A stretch of DNA of 64,000 nt from CALKAL01 sp051846895 (GCA_051846895.1 JBPYCQ010000011.1:1-64000), one strand, 5' to 3'; numbered from the stretch's first letter, positions 8,358-17,667 are shown. Numbers and translations: made by a program. Notes: a model not told the origin generated them from the letters alone.

Positions 8358-8813
8358 TTAATCTTCATAAAAAGATAGCACATGAATGTCATCCGTTCTA
8401 AAGCCATAATCAAAGTAATGCTTCACAGCTTCTTTAACTGGTTTAGTGATCTTACTATTCTCCACTTCATCTAACGACTTCCAAAACAGCTCACCTTCAT
8501 CACTCTCGATCACTGGTGTTGCGTCTTTCACTTGTGCAACAAAAAGGTATTGGATTCTAATTTCATCATCTAATATACGATGTAAAATATACCGCATGTT
8601 TAAGTCCTTTAATCCCTCCGCTTTGATACCTGCTTCTTCTTCAATTTCCCTCAAACAAGCGGTCTTTGGGTCATTCATTTCCTCTAGCTCCATATGTCCG
8701 CCAATCGGAACCAAATAGCCAGGTAAGAAATGGTGATCTTCACCTTTTTGTAAAAAAAGAATATGGTTTTCTGAATTTATTAGAAGTGCTGTTGCCATAT
8801 GCCGTAGTTTCAT
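8358..8813 (-). CDS. Nudix hydrolase
   Basis: The 151-residue protein is a pyrophosphohydrolase of the Nudix superfamily. Its Nudix box begins GGHMELEE (about residues 43-50) and ends with REIEEEAGI. Two extra residues occur between the first Glu and the REXXEE core compared with the canonical GX5EX7REUXEEXGU. The ATG at 8813 has AAGGAG eight bases upstream; an in-frame extension to 8885 has no ribosome site. Its substrate (a damaged or sugar nucleotide) is not evident. It diverges from the LysM/NlpC-P60 gene and is transcribed separately from argS. Confidence 0.88.
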   Translation of the reverse strand: MKLRHMATALLINSENHILFLQKGEDHHFLPGYLVPIGGHMELEEMNDPKTACLREIEEEAGIKAEGLKDLNMRYILHRILDDEIRIQYLFVAQVKDATPVIESDEGELFWKSLDEVENSKITKPVKEAVKHYFDYGFRTDDIHVLSFYED

Positions 8814-8910
8814 TTTGTAGGCTCCTTCGTTTTTAATTTTATACAAGCAAATTTTGGTTATTATACTATTTCCGTTTTCAACCATTCTAATAGTAAGGAG
8901 GTATATATCT

Positions 8911-10644
8911 ATGGACTTCGTTAAAGGGTATAAAGTTCAAGAAAACAGTGATGGTTCTGGTTATACTATCGTCTTTTTTCTTGATCAAAATTATACAGAG
9001 TTTGCTGATGAATTTGGACCTCACAATTTACATTCTGGGCAGACGAATGACAATATTAAAGAGTTTGTGAAGCAACGTTTTCCTGATAAAAAAATTACAA
9101 AGGTAAAGTTTTTCGTAGGGTCATTATTAATTATGTCGTTCGTGTTAACGGCCAATCCAGCAGCGGCACAAACGGTAACAGACTCGTCTCCACAACAATC
9201 GGATGTTGAAAATGTTCATATTGTTCAAAGTGGTGAAACGTTATCGCATATAGCAAAAGCTTACCATACAACAGTCGATCAATTGAAAAGTATTAATAAA
9301 TTAAGAACCGACACAATTTATGCTGGACAAGCGATTAAAGTTCCTGTCAGTTACACACAAAACACGGTCAGCTATCAAGTGAAATCTGGTGATACGTTGT
9401 CTGGGATTGCTAAACAATATCATACAACCGTCGATCAAATTAAACAAACAAATCAGTTAACGAGTGATGTCATTTATGTTGGGCAGTCATTAACGATTCC
9501 AACCAATCAAGGTGAAGCGCCAACACCTGCTCAACCAGATGTGGCTGACACGCAAGATCACGTTGTTTCTGCCGGGGAATCTTTATCTTTGCTTGCTAAA
9601 AATTATAACGTTTCAGTGCAAGCTATTAAAAGTGCTAACAACTTATCTAGTGATACGATTTACGTTGGGCAGACATTAACCATTCCAACGAGACAAACAG
9701 AAACTCCAACACCGTCACAACCTGACATGACTGATACGCGGAACCACGTCGTTTCTGCTGGGGAATCTTTATCTTTGCTTGCTAAAAATTATAACGTTTC
9801 AGTACAAGCTATTAAAAGTGCTAACAACTTAACTAGTGACACAATCTACGTTGGACAACATTTAAAAATACCGATAGCAGGTTCACAAGATTCAGCGCTG
9901 AATTATACGGTTAAAGCTGGAGACTCTTTATCAGAAATTGCTAGAGATTATAATGTGACCGTTCAACAAATTCAATCGGCGAACCAATTGTCTGGGACAA
10001 CTATTTATGTTGGACAGAACTTAATGATACCAACAGCTCAGCAAGCCCCTTCACCACCACCTGCGTCAAGTGGGAATTTAGCTCAAGGTGTTGAAGGTCC
10101 TGAAGTTACGACACTACAAACAGATTTAAAAGCTCTCGGTTATTTTAATGAGCAAGCAACAGGCTATTTTGGTACGGTTACCGAGGGTTCAGTTAAAAAC
10201 TTTCAACGGGATTACGGATTGAAAGAAACTGGCGTCGTTGACAATCAAACCCAAAGCCAAATTGATCACGCTATTGTTAAACATCGACTTGTTTCAGATC
10301 TAAACAGTTACACGGGTGTTCCTTATGTTTGGGGTGGCACATCACCTTCAGGGTTTGACTGCTCCGGGTTCGTCTATTTCATGTTTAACAAACATGGCGT
10401 GGACATGACGCGTTCAACCTCAAGTGCTTTATATAACATGGGAACAAAAGTGAGCCGCTCTGACCTCCAACCGGGTGACCTCGTTTATTTTGCGGTTAAT
10501 CGGTCTGGCACGATTTCACATGTCGGGTTTTACACTGGTAATAATTCATTTGTTTCCGCAACATCGTCTAAAGGTATTTGGGAATACTCCATGGATAACA
10601 ATTATTGGTCTAAGTACTACGTCGGGGCAAACCGAATTTATTAA
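8911..10644 (+). CDS. Cell-wall endopeptidase: 5xLysM, PG-binding domain, NlpC/P60
   Basis: The 577-residue enzyme is predicted to cut peptidoglycan stem peptides. An unfamiliar ~63-residue N-terminal segment (MDFVKGYKVQENSDG onward) precedes a membrane/signal segment (about 64-86, ending ANPAAAQ), so the export signal is internal. Five LysM repeats follow, starting near residues 103, 153, 216, 278 and 330. After them come a PG_binding_1 domain (about 391-450) and a C-terminal NlpC/P60 domain (460-577). The last carries catalytic Cys in DCSGF (~484) and His in SHVGFY. LysM 3 and 4 are nearly identical in DNA, offset by 186 bp. ATG at 8911 follows AAGGAGG. The next two genes are also cell-envelope genes. 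Confidence 0.93.
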   Translation: MDFVKGYKVQENSDGSGYTIVFFLDQNYTEFADEFGPHNLHSGQTNDNIKEFVKQRFPDKKITKVKFFVGSLLIMSFVLTANPAAAQTVTDSSPQQSDVENVHIVQSGETLSHIAKAYHTTVDQLKSINKLRTDTIYAGQAIKVPVSYTQNTVSYQVKSGDTLSGIAKQYHTTVDQIKQTNQLTSDVIYVGQSLTIPTNQGEAPTPAQPDVADTQDHVVSAGESLSLLAKNYNVSVQAIKSANNLSSDTIYVGQTLTIPTRQTETPTPSQPDMTDTRNHVVSAGESLSLLAKNYNVSVQAIKSANNLTSDTIYVGQHLKIPIAGSQDSALNYTVKAGDSLSEIARDYNVTVQQIQSANQLSGTTIYVGQNLMIPTAQQAPSPPPASSGNLAQGVEGPEVTTLQTDLKALGYFNEQATGYFGTVTEGSVKNFQRDYGLKETGVVDNQTQSQIDHAIVKHRLVSDLNSYTGVPYVWGGTSPSGFDCSGFVYFMFNKHGVDMTRSTSSALYNMGTKVSRSDLQPGDLVYFAVNRSGTISHVGFYTGNNSFVSATSSKGIWEYSMDNNYWSKYYVGANRIY

Positions 10645-10665
10645 GAAAGATGTAGGTGTAACTTC

Positions 10666-11427
10666 ATGAAAAAAATCTTAAGCTTACTCATTTTGTTTTG
10701 CACAATTATGTTTTATGGTTGTAACGCTAATGAAACAAGGCAAAATGATGATCCTTTTCGGCAATTATCAACAGACGATTCAGAGTCATCTGATGAATTA
10801 TATGATATTACACAGCGTGAATTTAACGGTGATTATCAGTCTGAATTAGAACCTATTGATGATCTCTCACCAAGTGAGGATATACCTTTTACAGAAAACA
10901 ATGAACAACAAGAACCACGGCAAGGAAATGACCCGAATGAAATTAATCAAGGAAGAATGGGCATCGATAACCAAATCGTAGATGAGGAAAAATTAACGAC
11001 TTATTTTCAGCTTCCTTTTAATGAATTTCAAGCAAGATGGAATGCTTTAACAGACGAGCAGCTCTCTAATTTGTATATCCGTGAGATTAATAATGATTCA
11101 GAAAATAAATACGTTACAACTATAAATAGCTACATTGCCCTTCAATTAGAAAATGTTAATAATGACGTACAACAAATTAAGATTGTCTCCAAGCCACAAA
11201 CAAAAGAACAAATATTGAAAATGCTGACAGCCTGGCAACAAGCCATCCAAGTAATGTATCCGGAATTAGAAATTCATGATGTCGACCGAATTTTTAGTGA
11301 GATTGGAATAGAGCCTGATGCTAATTTGAGTAAGTTAAAAAATAAAACATTTACTCATAACCATCTCATTTATGATATTTCAATAAATGAAAATCAATAT
11401 ATATTGAATATATCCTTCAGTTCTTAG
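10666..11427 (+). CDS. Hypothetical lipoprotein
   Basis: The 253-residue precursor begins with a type II signal peptide, MKKILSLLILFCTIMFYGC. The lipobox Cys is at residue 19, so the protein should be anchored to the outer face of the membrane. A long acidic linker (about 22-110, rich in Asp, Glu, Gln) precedes a C-terminal domain of about 140 residues that I do not recognise. It starts 21 bases after the endopeptidase stop and ends 16 bases before the GH18 gene, so the three probably form one transcript for wall remodelling. Confidence 0.8.
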   Translation: MKKILSLLILFCTIMFYGCNANETRQNDDPFRQLSTDDSESSDELYDITQREFNGDYQSELEPIDDLSPSEDIPFTENNEQQEPRQGNDPNEINQGRMGIDNQIVDEEKLTTYFQLPFNEFQARWNALTDEQLSNLYIREINNDSENKYVTTINSYIALQLENVNNDVQQIKIVSKPQTKEQILKMLTAWQQAIQVMYPELEIHDVDRIFSEIGIEPDANLSKLKNKTFTHNHLIYDISINENQYILNISFSS

Positions 11428-11443
11428 GAGGGTAAAGAAATTT

Positions 11444-13066
11444 ATGAAAAAAAGAAAAGCTTTAATAGCAATCTTATTATCTGTTTCATTGTTAGTTCCT
11501 TTAACTTCGAGTAGTCAAAATCAAATGTTTAATATGACCTATGTTTATTTTGGATCATTAAGCAGTTATGTCAGTCAGGTTGACCAAACTAACCGAACGT
11601 TAAACGTTGTCGCCCCGAGCTATTTTGATATAAAACCGGATGGTACTTTGGATGTTACATGGCGGCTTCAAAGTAGATTCATTGATGCCATGCATACTAG
11701 AGGGATTAAAGTTGTACCTTTTTTAGCCAATCATTGGAATACAACTGCAGGTAAAAACGGCCTCGCGAATCGTGAACAATTAGCAAGAGATATTGCGGCC
11801 GCAATTGAAAAATATAACTTAGATGGCGTGAACGTCGATATTGAAGGACTAAACCAAAACTATAAAGACGAGCATACTGACTTCATCAGACGACTAAGAG
11901 AATATATCCCGAATCACAAAGAAGTATCTGTTGCCGTTGCAGCTAATCCAAACAATTGGAAAACTGGGTGGCATGGTTTTTACGACTATAAAGCTTTAAG
12001 TGACTATGCTGATTATTTAATGATTATGGCATATGATGAAAGCTGGGAATCACCGGAGAGTCCAATTGTTCCGGTTTCAAGCATTTCCTTTTTTGAAAGA
12101 TCGGTACAATACGCGATTGATCAAGGAGTTCCACGAGATAAGATTGTTGTCGGCTTACCTTTTTACGGACGTATGTGGAAAATGGATGGTCCGACAACTG
12201 AAGGTAAAGTTCTAACAGGGTTTGGTATTTCCATTAACCGAATCGAACCACTCGTTGCTAAATACAATGGTGGGATTCAATACGATGAACGAACACAATC
12301 TGCTAAGGCAACATTCACCATTCCTAAAGGAGAAAGCACCTTTGTAGGAAACACTAAGCTCACTGAAGGAGATTATTTAATTTGGTACGATAATGAAGCA
12401 GCAATTAAAGCTAAATTACAAGTACCAAGTAAATATGGGATCAAAGGGACAGGTTCTTGGGCATTAAGTATGGAACCAAAAGAAACTTGGAGTTACTATG
12501 CTTCAACTCTTAACAACAACCGGTATTTTACTGATGTCGTTTCAGATAATTGGGCGGCCAAAAGTATCAATTTTGTTAGTCAAAAAGGGTGGATGCAAGG
12601 GACTTCAATCTCAAGGTTCTCACCGGGACACCACATCACCCGTGCGCAAGCAGCTGTTGTCATTGTGCGAGCATTAAATAATACTGATTATGAGCCAAGT
12701 GCGTTTCAATTTAAGGATTTAAATGGGCACTGGGCACAAAAGGAAATAGAAATTGCTCGTGAATTAGGCTATGTTGAAGGTTTTTCTCCAGAAAAATTCA
12801 ATCCGGATTCATATTTAACAAGAGCACAACTAGCTCAAATGTTATATAACATTTTTGAATTTCCAATATCGGATACAAACAATCCGTTTCCCGACTTAAA
12901 GAAGGATCATTGGGCATATGATTCCATCCTTTCACTAAGTAAAAATGGTTTCATCGAGGGTTACAAAGATGGGACCTTCAAGCCTGCTCTTACTTCTACC
13001 CGCGCACAAATGGCTGCTTTGATGGAACGTATGGCTGAAAAATTTGATCAAAGAGCTTCTAAATAA
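11444..13066 (+). CDS. GH18 glycosidase with three S-layer-homology domains
   Basis: The 540-residue exported protein has a signal peptide (about 1-22). A family 18 glycoside hydrolase domain follows (~28-350). Its catalytic signature DGVNVDIEG gives DxxDxDxE, with the acid/base Glu near residue 140, and the MIMAYDE motif lies further on. Three SLH domains (~360-535, each with ITRAQAA- or TRAQLA-type motifs) should tether it to pyruvylated secondary wall polymer. The GH18 part resembles YaaH/YdhD-type N-acetylglucosaminidases, but here SLH rather than LysM does the anchoring. The start has GGAGGG about 10 bases upstream. A terminator follows at 13073. Confidence 0.93.
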   Translation: MKKRKALIAILLSVSLLVPLTSSSQNQMFNMTYVYFGSLSSYVSQVDQTNRTLNVVAPSYFDIKPDGTLDVTWRLQSRFIDAMHTRGIKVVPFLANHWNTTAGKNGLANREQLARDIAAAIEKYNLDGVNVDIEGLNQNYKDEHTDFIRRLREYIPNHKEVSVAVAANPNNWKTGWHGFYDYKALSDYADYLMIMAYDESWESPESPIVPVSSISFFERSVQYAIDQGVPRDKIVVGLPFYGRMWKMDGPTTEGKVLTGFGISINRIEPLVAKYNGGIQYDERTQSAKATFTIPKGESTFVGNTKLTEGDYLIWYDNEAAIKAKLQVPSKYGIKGTGSWALSMEPKETWSYYASTLNNNRYFTDVVSDNWAAKSINFVSQKGWMQGTSISRFSPGHHITRAQAAVVIVRALNNTDYEPSAFQFKDLNGHWAQKEIEIARELGYVEGFSPEKFNPDSYLTRAQLAQMLYNIFEFPISDTNNPFPDLKKDHWAYDSILSLSKNGFIEGYKDGTFKPALTSTRAQMAALMERMAEKFDQRASK

Positions 13067-13072
13067 TATTTA

Positions 13073-13106
13073 GCACTCGTACTGTTAATTGTGCGGGTGC
13101 TTTTTT
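13073..13106 (+). terminator. Terminator of the cell-wall operon
   Basis: Stem GCACTCG (13073-13079) pairs with CGGGTGC (13094-13100), followed by six T. It lies directly after the GH18-SLH gene. Confidence 0.8.
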
Positions 13107-13109
13107 GTC

Positions 13110-13231
13110 AATTCCCTATATATTTGATAATTTCCCTATATATCTTATAATTCCCCCATAAAACTGATAATTTCCCCATATCCAGCGACAATTTCCTCAT
13201 ATATCTGAAAAATTCCCCATATCCATCCCGC
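13110..13231 (+). repeat. Degenerate 19-21-bp tandem array with AATTYCC core (6 units)
   Basis: Six head-to-tail units of 19, 20, 20, 21, 21 and about 21 bases start at 13110, 13129, 13149, 13169, 13190 and 13211. Each opens AATT(T)CCC or AATTTCC and continues with CATATAT-like sequence and CTGAT-like ends. The sequence is unrelated to the TTTGAACAAT arrays but has almost the same period. It fills the space between the upstream terminator and the thrC promoter region. Confidence 0.8.
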
Positions 13232-13276
13232 ACCAATTAATATGATATAATTAATCAGTAAAAAAGGGGATTGATC

Positions 13277-14323
13277 ATGACTTTGCTTCAGAAATACGCT
13301 AAATTTTTACCAATAAATGAAAAGACCCCACACCTAACATTAGGCGAAGGAAATACACCTCTGATCTATGCCGACCGACTATCAAAAGACCTTTCAGCTA
13401 ATATATATTTGAAAATTGAAGGCCTAAATCCAACCGGCTCATTTAAAGACCGCGGAATGGTGCTAGCTGTCGCCAAAGCAAAAGAAAAAGGTGCAAAAGC
13501 TATTATTTGCGCCTCAACCGGGAACACCTCTGCTTCTGCTGCCGCTTATGCAGCAAAGGCCGGATTAAAAAGCTTTGTCGTCATTCCCGATGGCTACGTC
13601 GCTTTAGGCAAACTTGCACAAGCGATGATGTACGGGACAAAGATTATTTCGATCAAAGGGAACTTTGATCAAGCGCTCTCACTCGTTAAGAAAATCGGCT
13701 CAAACCATCCTGTAGAAATCGTTAACTCTATTAACCCTTACCGAATAGAAGGTCAAAAAACAGCCGCCTTTGAAATCATTGAACAACTCAACCATGCACC
13801 CGACATTTTATCCATCCCTGTTGGCAATGCCGGAAATATTTCAGCCTATTGGAAAGGATTCAGTGAAGCATGCAAGGCAGGACTCAGCTCAACAAGACCA
13901 AACATGTGGGGCTTTGAAGCAAGTGGTGCAGCCGCGATTACCCATCAAAAAGTAATCAATCAACCAGAAACACTGGCCACTGCTATTCGTATAGGTCATC
14001 CGGCAAGCTGGGATCTCGCAGAACGAGCACGTGATGAATCTCAAGGACTGATTGACGAAGTAACCGATGAAGATATATTACACGCTTATCACTATTTGGC
14101 AAAAAATGAAGCCGTCTTTTGCGAGCCAGCTTCCGCTGCATCCATAGCGGGCCTCTTTAAGATGCTTAGCAACAAAAGACTTCCAAAACGTTCAACAGTA
14201 GTCGCTGTTTTAACAGGCAACGGCTTAAAGGATCCAGGCATCGCTATGGAACAAATTGAACGACCAACACCAATTGAAGCAACAGAAGAAGCTCTATTAA
14301 AAATGATGTTTGAAGGTGATTAA
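13277..14323 (+). CDS. thrC: Threonine synthase
   Basis: ThrC (348 residues) converts O-phospho-L-homoserine to threonine using PLP. The PLP lysine lies in GSFKDRG (about residues 56-62). The phosphate-binding ICASTGNTSASAAAYAAKAG block and the C-terminal TGNGLKDP are typical of the short Bacillus-type enzyme. ATG at 13277 has AAGGGGA six bases upstream; an in-frame TTG at 13271 lies too near that site. thrB starts one base after the stop. A TATAAT-like element lies at about 13245-13250. The usual first gene of the pathway cluster, hom, is not here. Confidence 0.97.
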   Translation: MTLLQKYAKFLPINEKTPHLTLGEGNTPLIYADRLSKDLSANIYLKIEGLNPTGSFKDRGMVLAVAKAKEKGAKAIICASTGNTSASAAAYAAKAGLKSFVVIPDGYVALGKLAQAMMYGTKIISIKGNFDQALSLVKKIGSNHPVEIVNSINPYRIEGQKTAAFEIIEQLNHAPDILSIPVGNAGNISAYWKGFSEACKAGLSSTRPNMWGFEASGAAAITHQKVINQPETLATAIRIGHPASWDLAERARDESQGLIDEVTDEDILHAYHYLAKNEAVFCEPASAASIAGLFKMLSNKRLPKRSTVVAVLTGNGLKDPGIAMEQIERPTPIEATEEALLKMMFEGD

Positions 14324-15235
14324 ATGGATAAAATAACTGTAAAAGTACCTGCTAGTACATCTAATTTAGGTTCAGGCTTTGACAGTATCGGTGTCGCACT
14401 CAAACTTTATTTAACCGTCACATCTGTACAAGCAGACCAAATGATGTTTCATTGGAATGACAACTCACTAGTCAACTTAGAAGATAAGGATAATTTGATT
14501 TTAAAAGGCATTCACGATGTATATGAACACTGTCATCAAAACATGCCAAACTTATCAGTAACTGTTCGTACAGAGATACCACTAGCTAGAGGTCTTGGAA
14601 GTAGTGCAACGGCATACATTGCCGGGTTAATTACAGGAAACGAATGGTTAAACCGACCATTGTCAGACGATGAACTTTTTTGGTTAGCCGTTAAGCAAGA
14701 AGGCCATCCAGATAATGCTGGCCCAACCATTTTTGGTGGGTGTGTTTTGTCAACCATAGATTGGGACGAAGAAAAAGCAATATACCAGAAATTAACGTTC
14801 CCTGACCAGTGGCGATGGATTGCTGCGATTCCAGCATACAAGCTATCAACAGCTGAAGCGCGAGGTATTTTGCCAGAAACGTATCATAAGAAAGATGTTG
14901 TTTATAATTTGAGCCGTTACGGAATGCTTATTAATGCTATCATTCATGAAGATCGTGGGAAAATGAAAATTGGCCTCCAAGATCAGCTACATCAACCATA
15001 TCGTCTGCATTTAATCCCAGGACTAAAAGAACTACTAACCAAGGCTGATGAATTTAATGCAATAGGAATGATTATTAGCGGGGCGGGTCCAACTGTCCTA
15101 TCTTTAACAGATAAGGAAACTGAACATACACAATTAGTAAGCGCGATGAGGGAGCTTCTAAGTAAAGATGGAAATGACATAAGTATTGTACAACTACCTG
15201 TGGAGCAGGACGGATATGTTGTGAAGCATAGTTAA
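14324..15235 (+). CDS. thrB: Homoserine kinase
   Basis: ThrB (303 residues) phosphorylates homoserine with ATP and supplies ThrC. GHMP-kinase motifs are visible: PASTSNLGSGFDSIGVAL near the N-terminus, the ATP-binding PLARGLGSSATA loop (about residues 86-97), and GAGPTVLSL near residue 250. Its ATG follows the thrC stop directly, so the genes are tightly coupled. A long palindromic repeat occupies the downstream region. Confidence 0.97.
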   Translation: MDKITVKVPASTSNLGSGFDSIGVALKLYLTVTSVQADQMMFHWNDNSLVNLEDKDNLILKGIHDVYEHCHQNMPNLSVTVRTEIPLARGLGSSATAYIAGLITGNEWLNRPLSDDELFWLAVKQEGHPDNAGPTIFGGCVLSTIDWDEEKAIYQKLTFPDQWRWIAAIPAYKLSTAEARGILPETYHKKDVVYNLSRYGMLINAIIHEDRGKMKIGLQDQLHQPYRLHLIPGLKELLTKADEFNAIGMIISGAGPTVLSLTDKETEHTQLVSAMRELLSKDGNDISIVQLPVEQDGYVVKHS

Positions 15236-15237
15236 AA

Positions 15238-15474
15238 GAGGCTGGGTCAAAAGGTTTTTACTAGACTTAAAACCGAACAATTTGAATAGTGCACTTAACC
15301 CGCTCCGGAAATATACTTCGCTTTCCGCGGGTGGCTGGTGAGCCTCCTCGTGCTATCGCACTGTGGGGTCTCACCTATGCCATTCCTCCCGCAGGAGTCT
15401 ACGTATATTTCCTACGCTAGTTTAGAAATTGTTCGGTTTCAGTCAAAGTCAATTTACTTATGTCCCAGCCACTT
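15238..15474. repeat. ~237-bp interspersed long-hairpin repeat
   Basis: The ends GAGGCTGGG and CCCAGCC are complementary. Inside them, ACCGAACAATTT (about 15272-15283) faces AAATTGTTCGGT (about 15426-15437), and CGGAAATATAC faces GTATATTTCC. The whole segment can fold into one long imperfect hairpin. I recognise this as the type of GC-richer palindromic element, with GGCTGGG ends, found dispersed between genes in many Bacillaceae. It has no open frame. Confidence 0.75.
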
Positions 15475-15475
15475 T

Positions 15476-15832
15476 TCACACTTCCCATTTCCGCCATCTA
15501 ATAAATATCTCAAAAAATGATAGAAGCAATAAAAATATAAACATGCCATCACTAAAAAATAGGCCAGCACTTGAACGTCCACCGACCAAAAAGAAGATAA
15601 GAACAACGATGACAATATAGACCGTACTAAAAATTTGCCATTTCATTATATGTTCATCTGAGACATTTTTATATTTTTTATAATTTAAGCTATAAATGAT
15701 CAAACCTGCGAATCCCCAAAGTAAGACCGAATCAGGAATCCACTCAGTCAAATTAAACTTAAAGTAATCCAAAAATAAAATGATTGTGTATATAGCTAAA
15801 ATGACAAAGTCTTGCCTCGCTAAGTAGTTCAA
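15476..15832 (-). CDS. Hypothetical membrane protein
   Basis: The 118-residue product has four hydrophobic segments (about residues 9-24, 33-47, 66-84, 92-112) separated by short charged loops. The TTG start at 15832 is supported by GGAGG ten bases upstream. It lies 23 bases after the CAP-protein gene on the same strand and may share its transcript. No family is recognised. Confidence 0.7.
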   Translation of the reverse strand: MNYLARQDFVILAIYTIILFLDYFKFNLTEWIPDSVLLWGFAGLIIYSLNYKKYKNVSDEHIMKWQIFSTVYIVIVVLIFFLVGGRSSAGLFFSDGMFIFLLLLSFFEIFIRWRKWEV

Positions 15833-15855
15833 TGAGTAACATCCTCCAAAACCAA

Positions 15856-16560
15856 TTATTTACCGATAAACATTTGAGTCCAATAATATGTTCCGCCCTT
15901 TTTGACAAAACCAACCCCTAGATGTGTAAAGTTCTCCTGTAAAATATTAGCGCGATGCCCTTCACTGTTCATCCACCCTTCCATCACTTGTTCAGGTGAT
16001 CGATGACCTTTCGCAATATTCTCCCCTGCCGCCCAATAGTCAACACCATAAGCATCCATCATCTCAAAAGGTGAACCATATGTCGGAGATTCATGATTAA
16101 AATAACCGTTATTGGCCATATCCCATGACTTATCCCGAGCGACAATGCTTACTTCTTTAGAATATTCGAGTGGCGCTAATCCATGTTTGTCACGCTCAAC
16201 ATTAACAAGTTCAAGGACTTTAAGCTCAAATTTATGCGCTTCAAAATCATTATTTGCTACTACTTCCGTTTCTTCTATTCCGTCAACACGAGAGCTGACA
16301 GGTGCAAAAGTAGTTGTCACCTCATCATTTTTCATCACGCGATTAACGATAAAATAAAGATTTTTCCAACCATTAATCACATCCTCTTTCAATTCTTCAT
16401 AATCAATTTCAGCTAAATGACCTTTGACATTGCCTACTATAGAATGGATTTGATTTTGTTCATCACTTATTTGATTACTAGTAATCAATGAGCTTGGAAG
16501 TATATTTAATATTAACCCTATAATAACAATCATTATAAGGTATTTTAACAATTTAAACAT
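15856..16560 (-). CDS. CAP/SCP-domain protein (YkwD-like)
   Basis: The 234-residue exported or membrane-anchored protein has one N-terminal hydrophobic helix (about residues 2-23). A polar linker follows, then a C-terminal CAP (CRISP/antigen 5/PR-1) domain from about residue 110. CAP signatures include LELVNVERDKHGLAPLEYS, GYFNHESP, GENIAKG and MNSEGHRANIL. Bacterial CAP proteins are common around the envelope and spore, but their biochemical role is unsettled. The ATG at 16560 has AAAGGGAGG upstream; the in-frame ATG at 16584 does not. Confidence 0.88.
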   Translation of the reverse strand: MFKLLKYLIMIVIIGLILNILPSSLITSNQISDEQNQIHSIVGNVKGHLAEIDYEELKEDVINGWKNLYFIVNRVMKNDEVTTTFAPVSSRVDGIEETEVVANNDFEAHKFELKVLELVNVERDKHGLAPLEYSKEVSIVARDKSWDMANNGYFNHESPTYGSPFEMMDAYGVDYWAAGENIAKGHRSPEQVMEGWMNSEGHRANILQENFTHLGVGFVKKGGTYYWTQMFIGK

Positions 16561-16750
16561 CTTTACTGGCCTCCCTTTAATCATGGGAATCTTGACGTTA
16601 ATATGAACTATTATACTGTCATTTATAGTTTAATCAAAAAGTCTAATATATAAACAATACTATTTTCTAAAAACAAATTCGTACATTTGAAGGGAATTAG
16701 CTCTACTTATAGAAATAATAAAATAATAACTTATTAAAAGGAAGATGATT

Positions 16751-17665
16751 ATGCCAAATGTTTGGACACATATTCTGTTTAGTCAAGATGTCATGGAAAA
16801 GGTTGAATCGGTAAAAATAGAACCAACTTTTCAAAACTATTTACATTTAGGTGCACAAGGACCTGACCCGCTTTTTTATCATAATTTTTGGCCATGGCAA
16901 AAAGATCGTCGAATTAATAATCTCGGTTCAATCATGCACCGAGAAAAATGTGGAACCGTCTTATTACATATGATTGAAGAAGCAAAGGATACTAATGACG
17001 CTACACAGACATACATCATTGGCTTCATCACACACCACGTACTTGATCGTGTAACACACCCTTATGTCCATTATAAAGCTGGCTATAACGACTATAACCA
17101 CCAAAAGCTTGAGACCATTATTGATACCCTGATGATGGAAAAATACCGTCAATTTCAAACTTGGAAAAATCCAGTCACAAGGATGATTGATGTCGGGTCA
17201 CAACTAGACACCCACTTAGCAACAATCATGGAAAAAATCCTTAAGATACATTTCGGAGACCAAATAAAGATTGATGCCGGTTTTTATCAAAAATCATATG
17301 AAGACATGAAAAAAGTATTAACGATTGTGTTTGATCCAAATGGCTGGAAAACAAAGCTCTTATCAAAAATCATTCCGCCTATTTCACATCGCCCGATTGA
17401 CGATGACGTTGATTATTTAAATGAAAAACGAGAAACTTGGTGTCACTCCGCAACAAACGAACATCAACATGAAAGTTTTATAGATTTGTACAAACAGGCT
17501 CTTGATGAAGCAAGTCTATTAGTCAAAACTATTTTCAATTACTGGGAAACGGAAAGTAGTCGTGCCCTTAATGATGTGAAAGAACTGCTTGGAGATATTT
17601 CTTACGATACAGGCATGCCACTTGAAGATAGATTGGAGAATAAATACGCTGAACCAATTGTATAA
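16751..17665 (+). CDS. Zinc-dependent phospholipase C family protein
   Basis: The 304-residue protein matches the Zn_dep_PLPC family. It begins MPNVWTHILFSQDV and then has a metal-ligand-like series: LHLGAQGPDPLFYHNFWPW, HREKCGTVLLHMI and GFITHHVLDRVTHPYVHYKAGY. The Asp/His pattern would bind zinc. No signal peptide is seen, so a cytoplasmic role distinct from secreted PLC is likely. ATG at 16751 has AGGAAG six bases upstream, which decides against the ATG at 16745. It is a single gene ended by the terminator at 17668. Confidence 0.85.
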   Translation: MPNVWTHILFSQDVMEKVESVKIEPTFQNYLHLGAQGPDPLFYHNFWPWQKDRRINNLGSIMHREKCGTVLLHMIEEAKDTNDATQTYIIGFITHHVLDRVTHPYVHYKAGYNDYNHQKLETIIDTLMMEKYRQFQTWKNPVTRMIDVGSQLDTHLATIMEKILKIHFGDQIKIDAGFYQKSYEDMKKVLTIVFDPNGWKTKLLSKIIPPISHRPIDDDVDYLNEKRETWCHSATNEHQHESFIDLYKQALDEASLLVKTIFNYWETESSRALNDVKELLGDISYDTGMPLEDRLENKYAEPIV

Positions 17666-17667
17666 TT

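Noticed and set aside
16964..17158. Small - strand frame inside the phospholipase-like gene
   Set aside because: Shadow of a gene with clear family motifs; no ribosome site.
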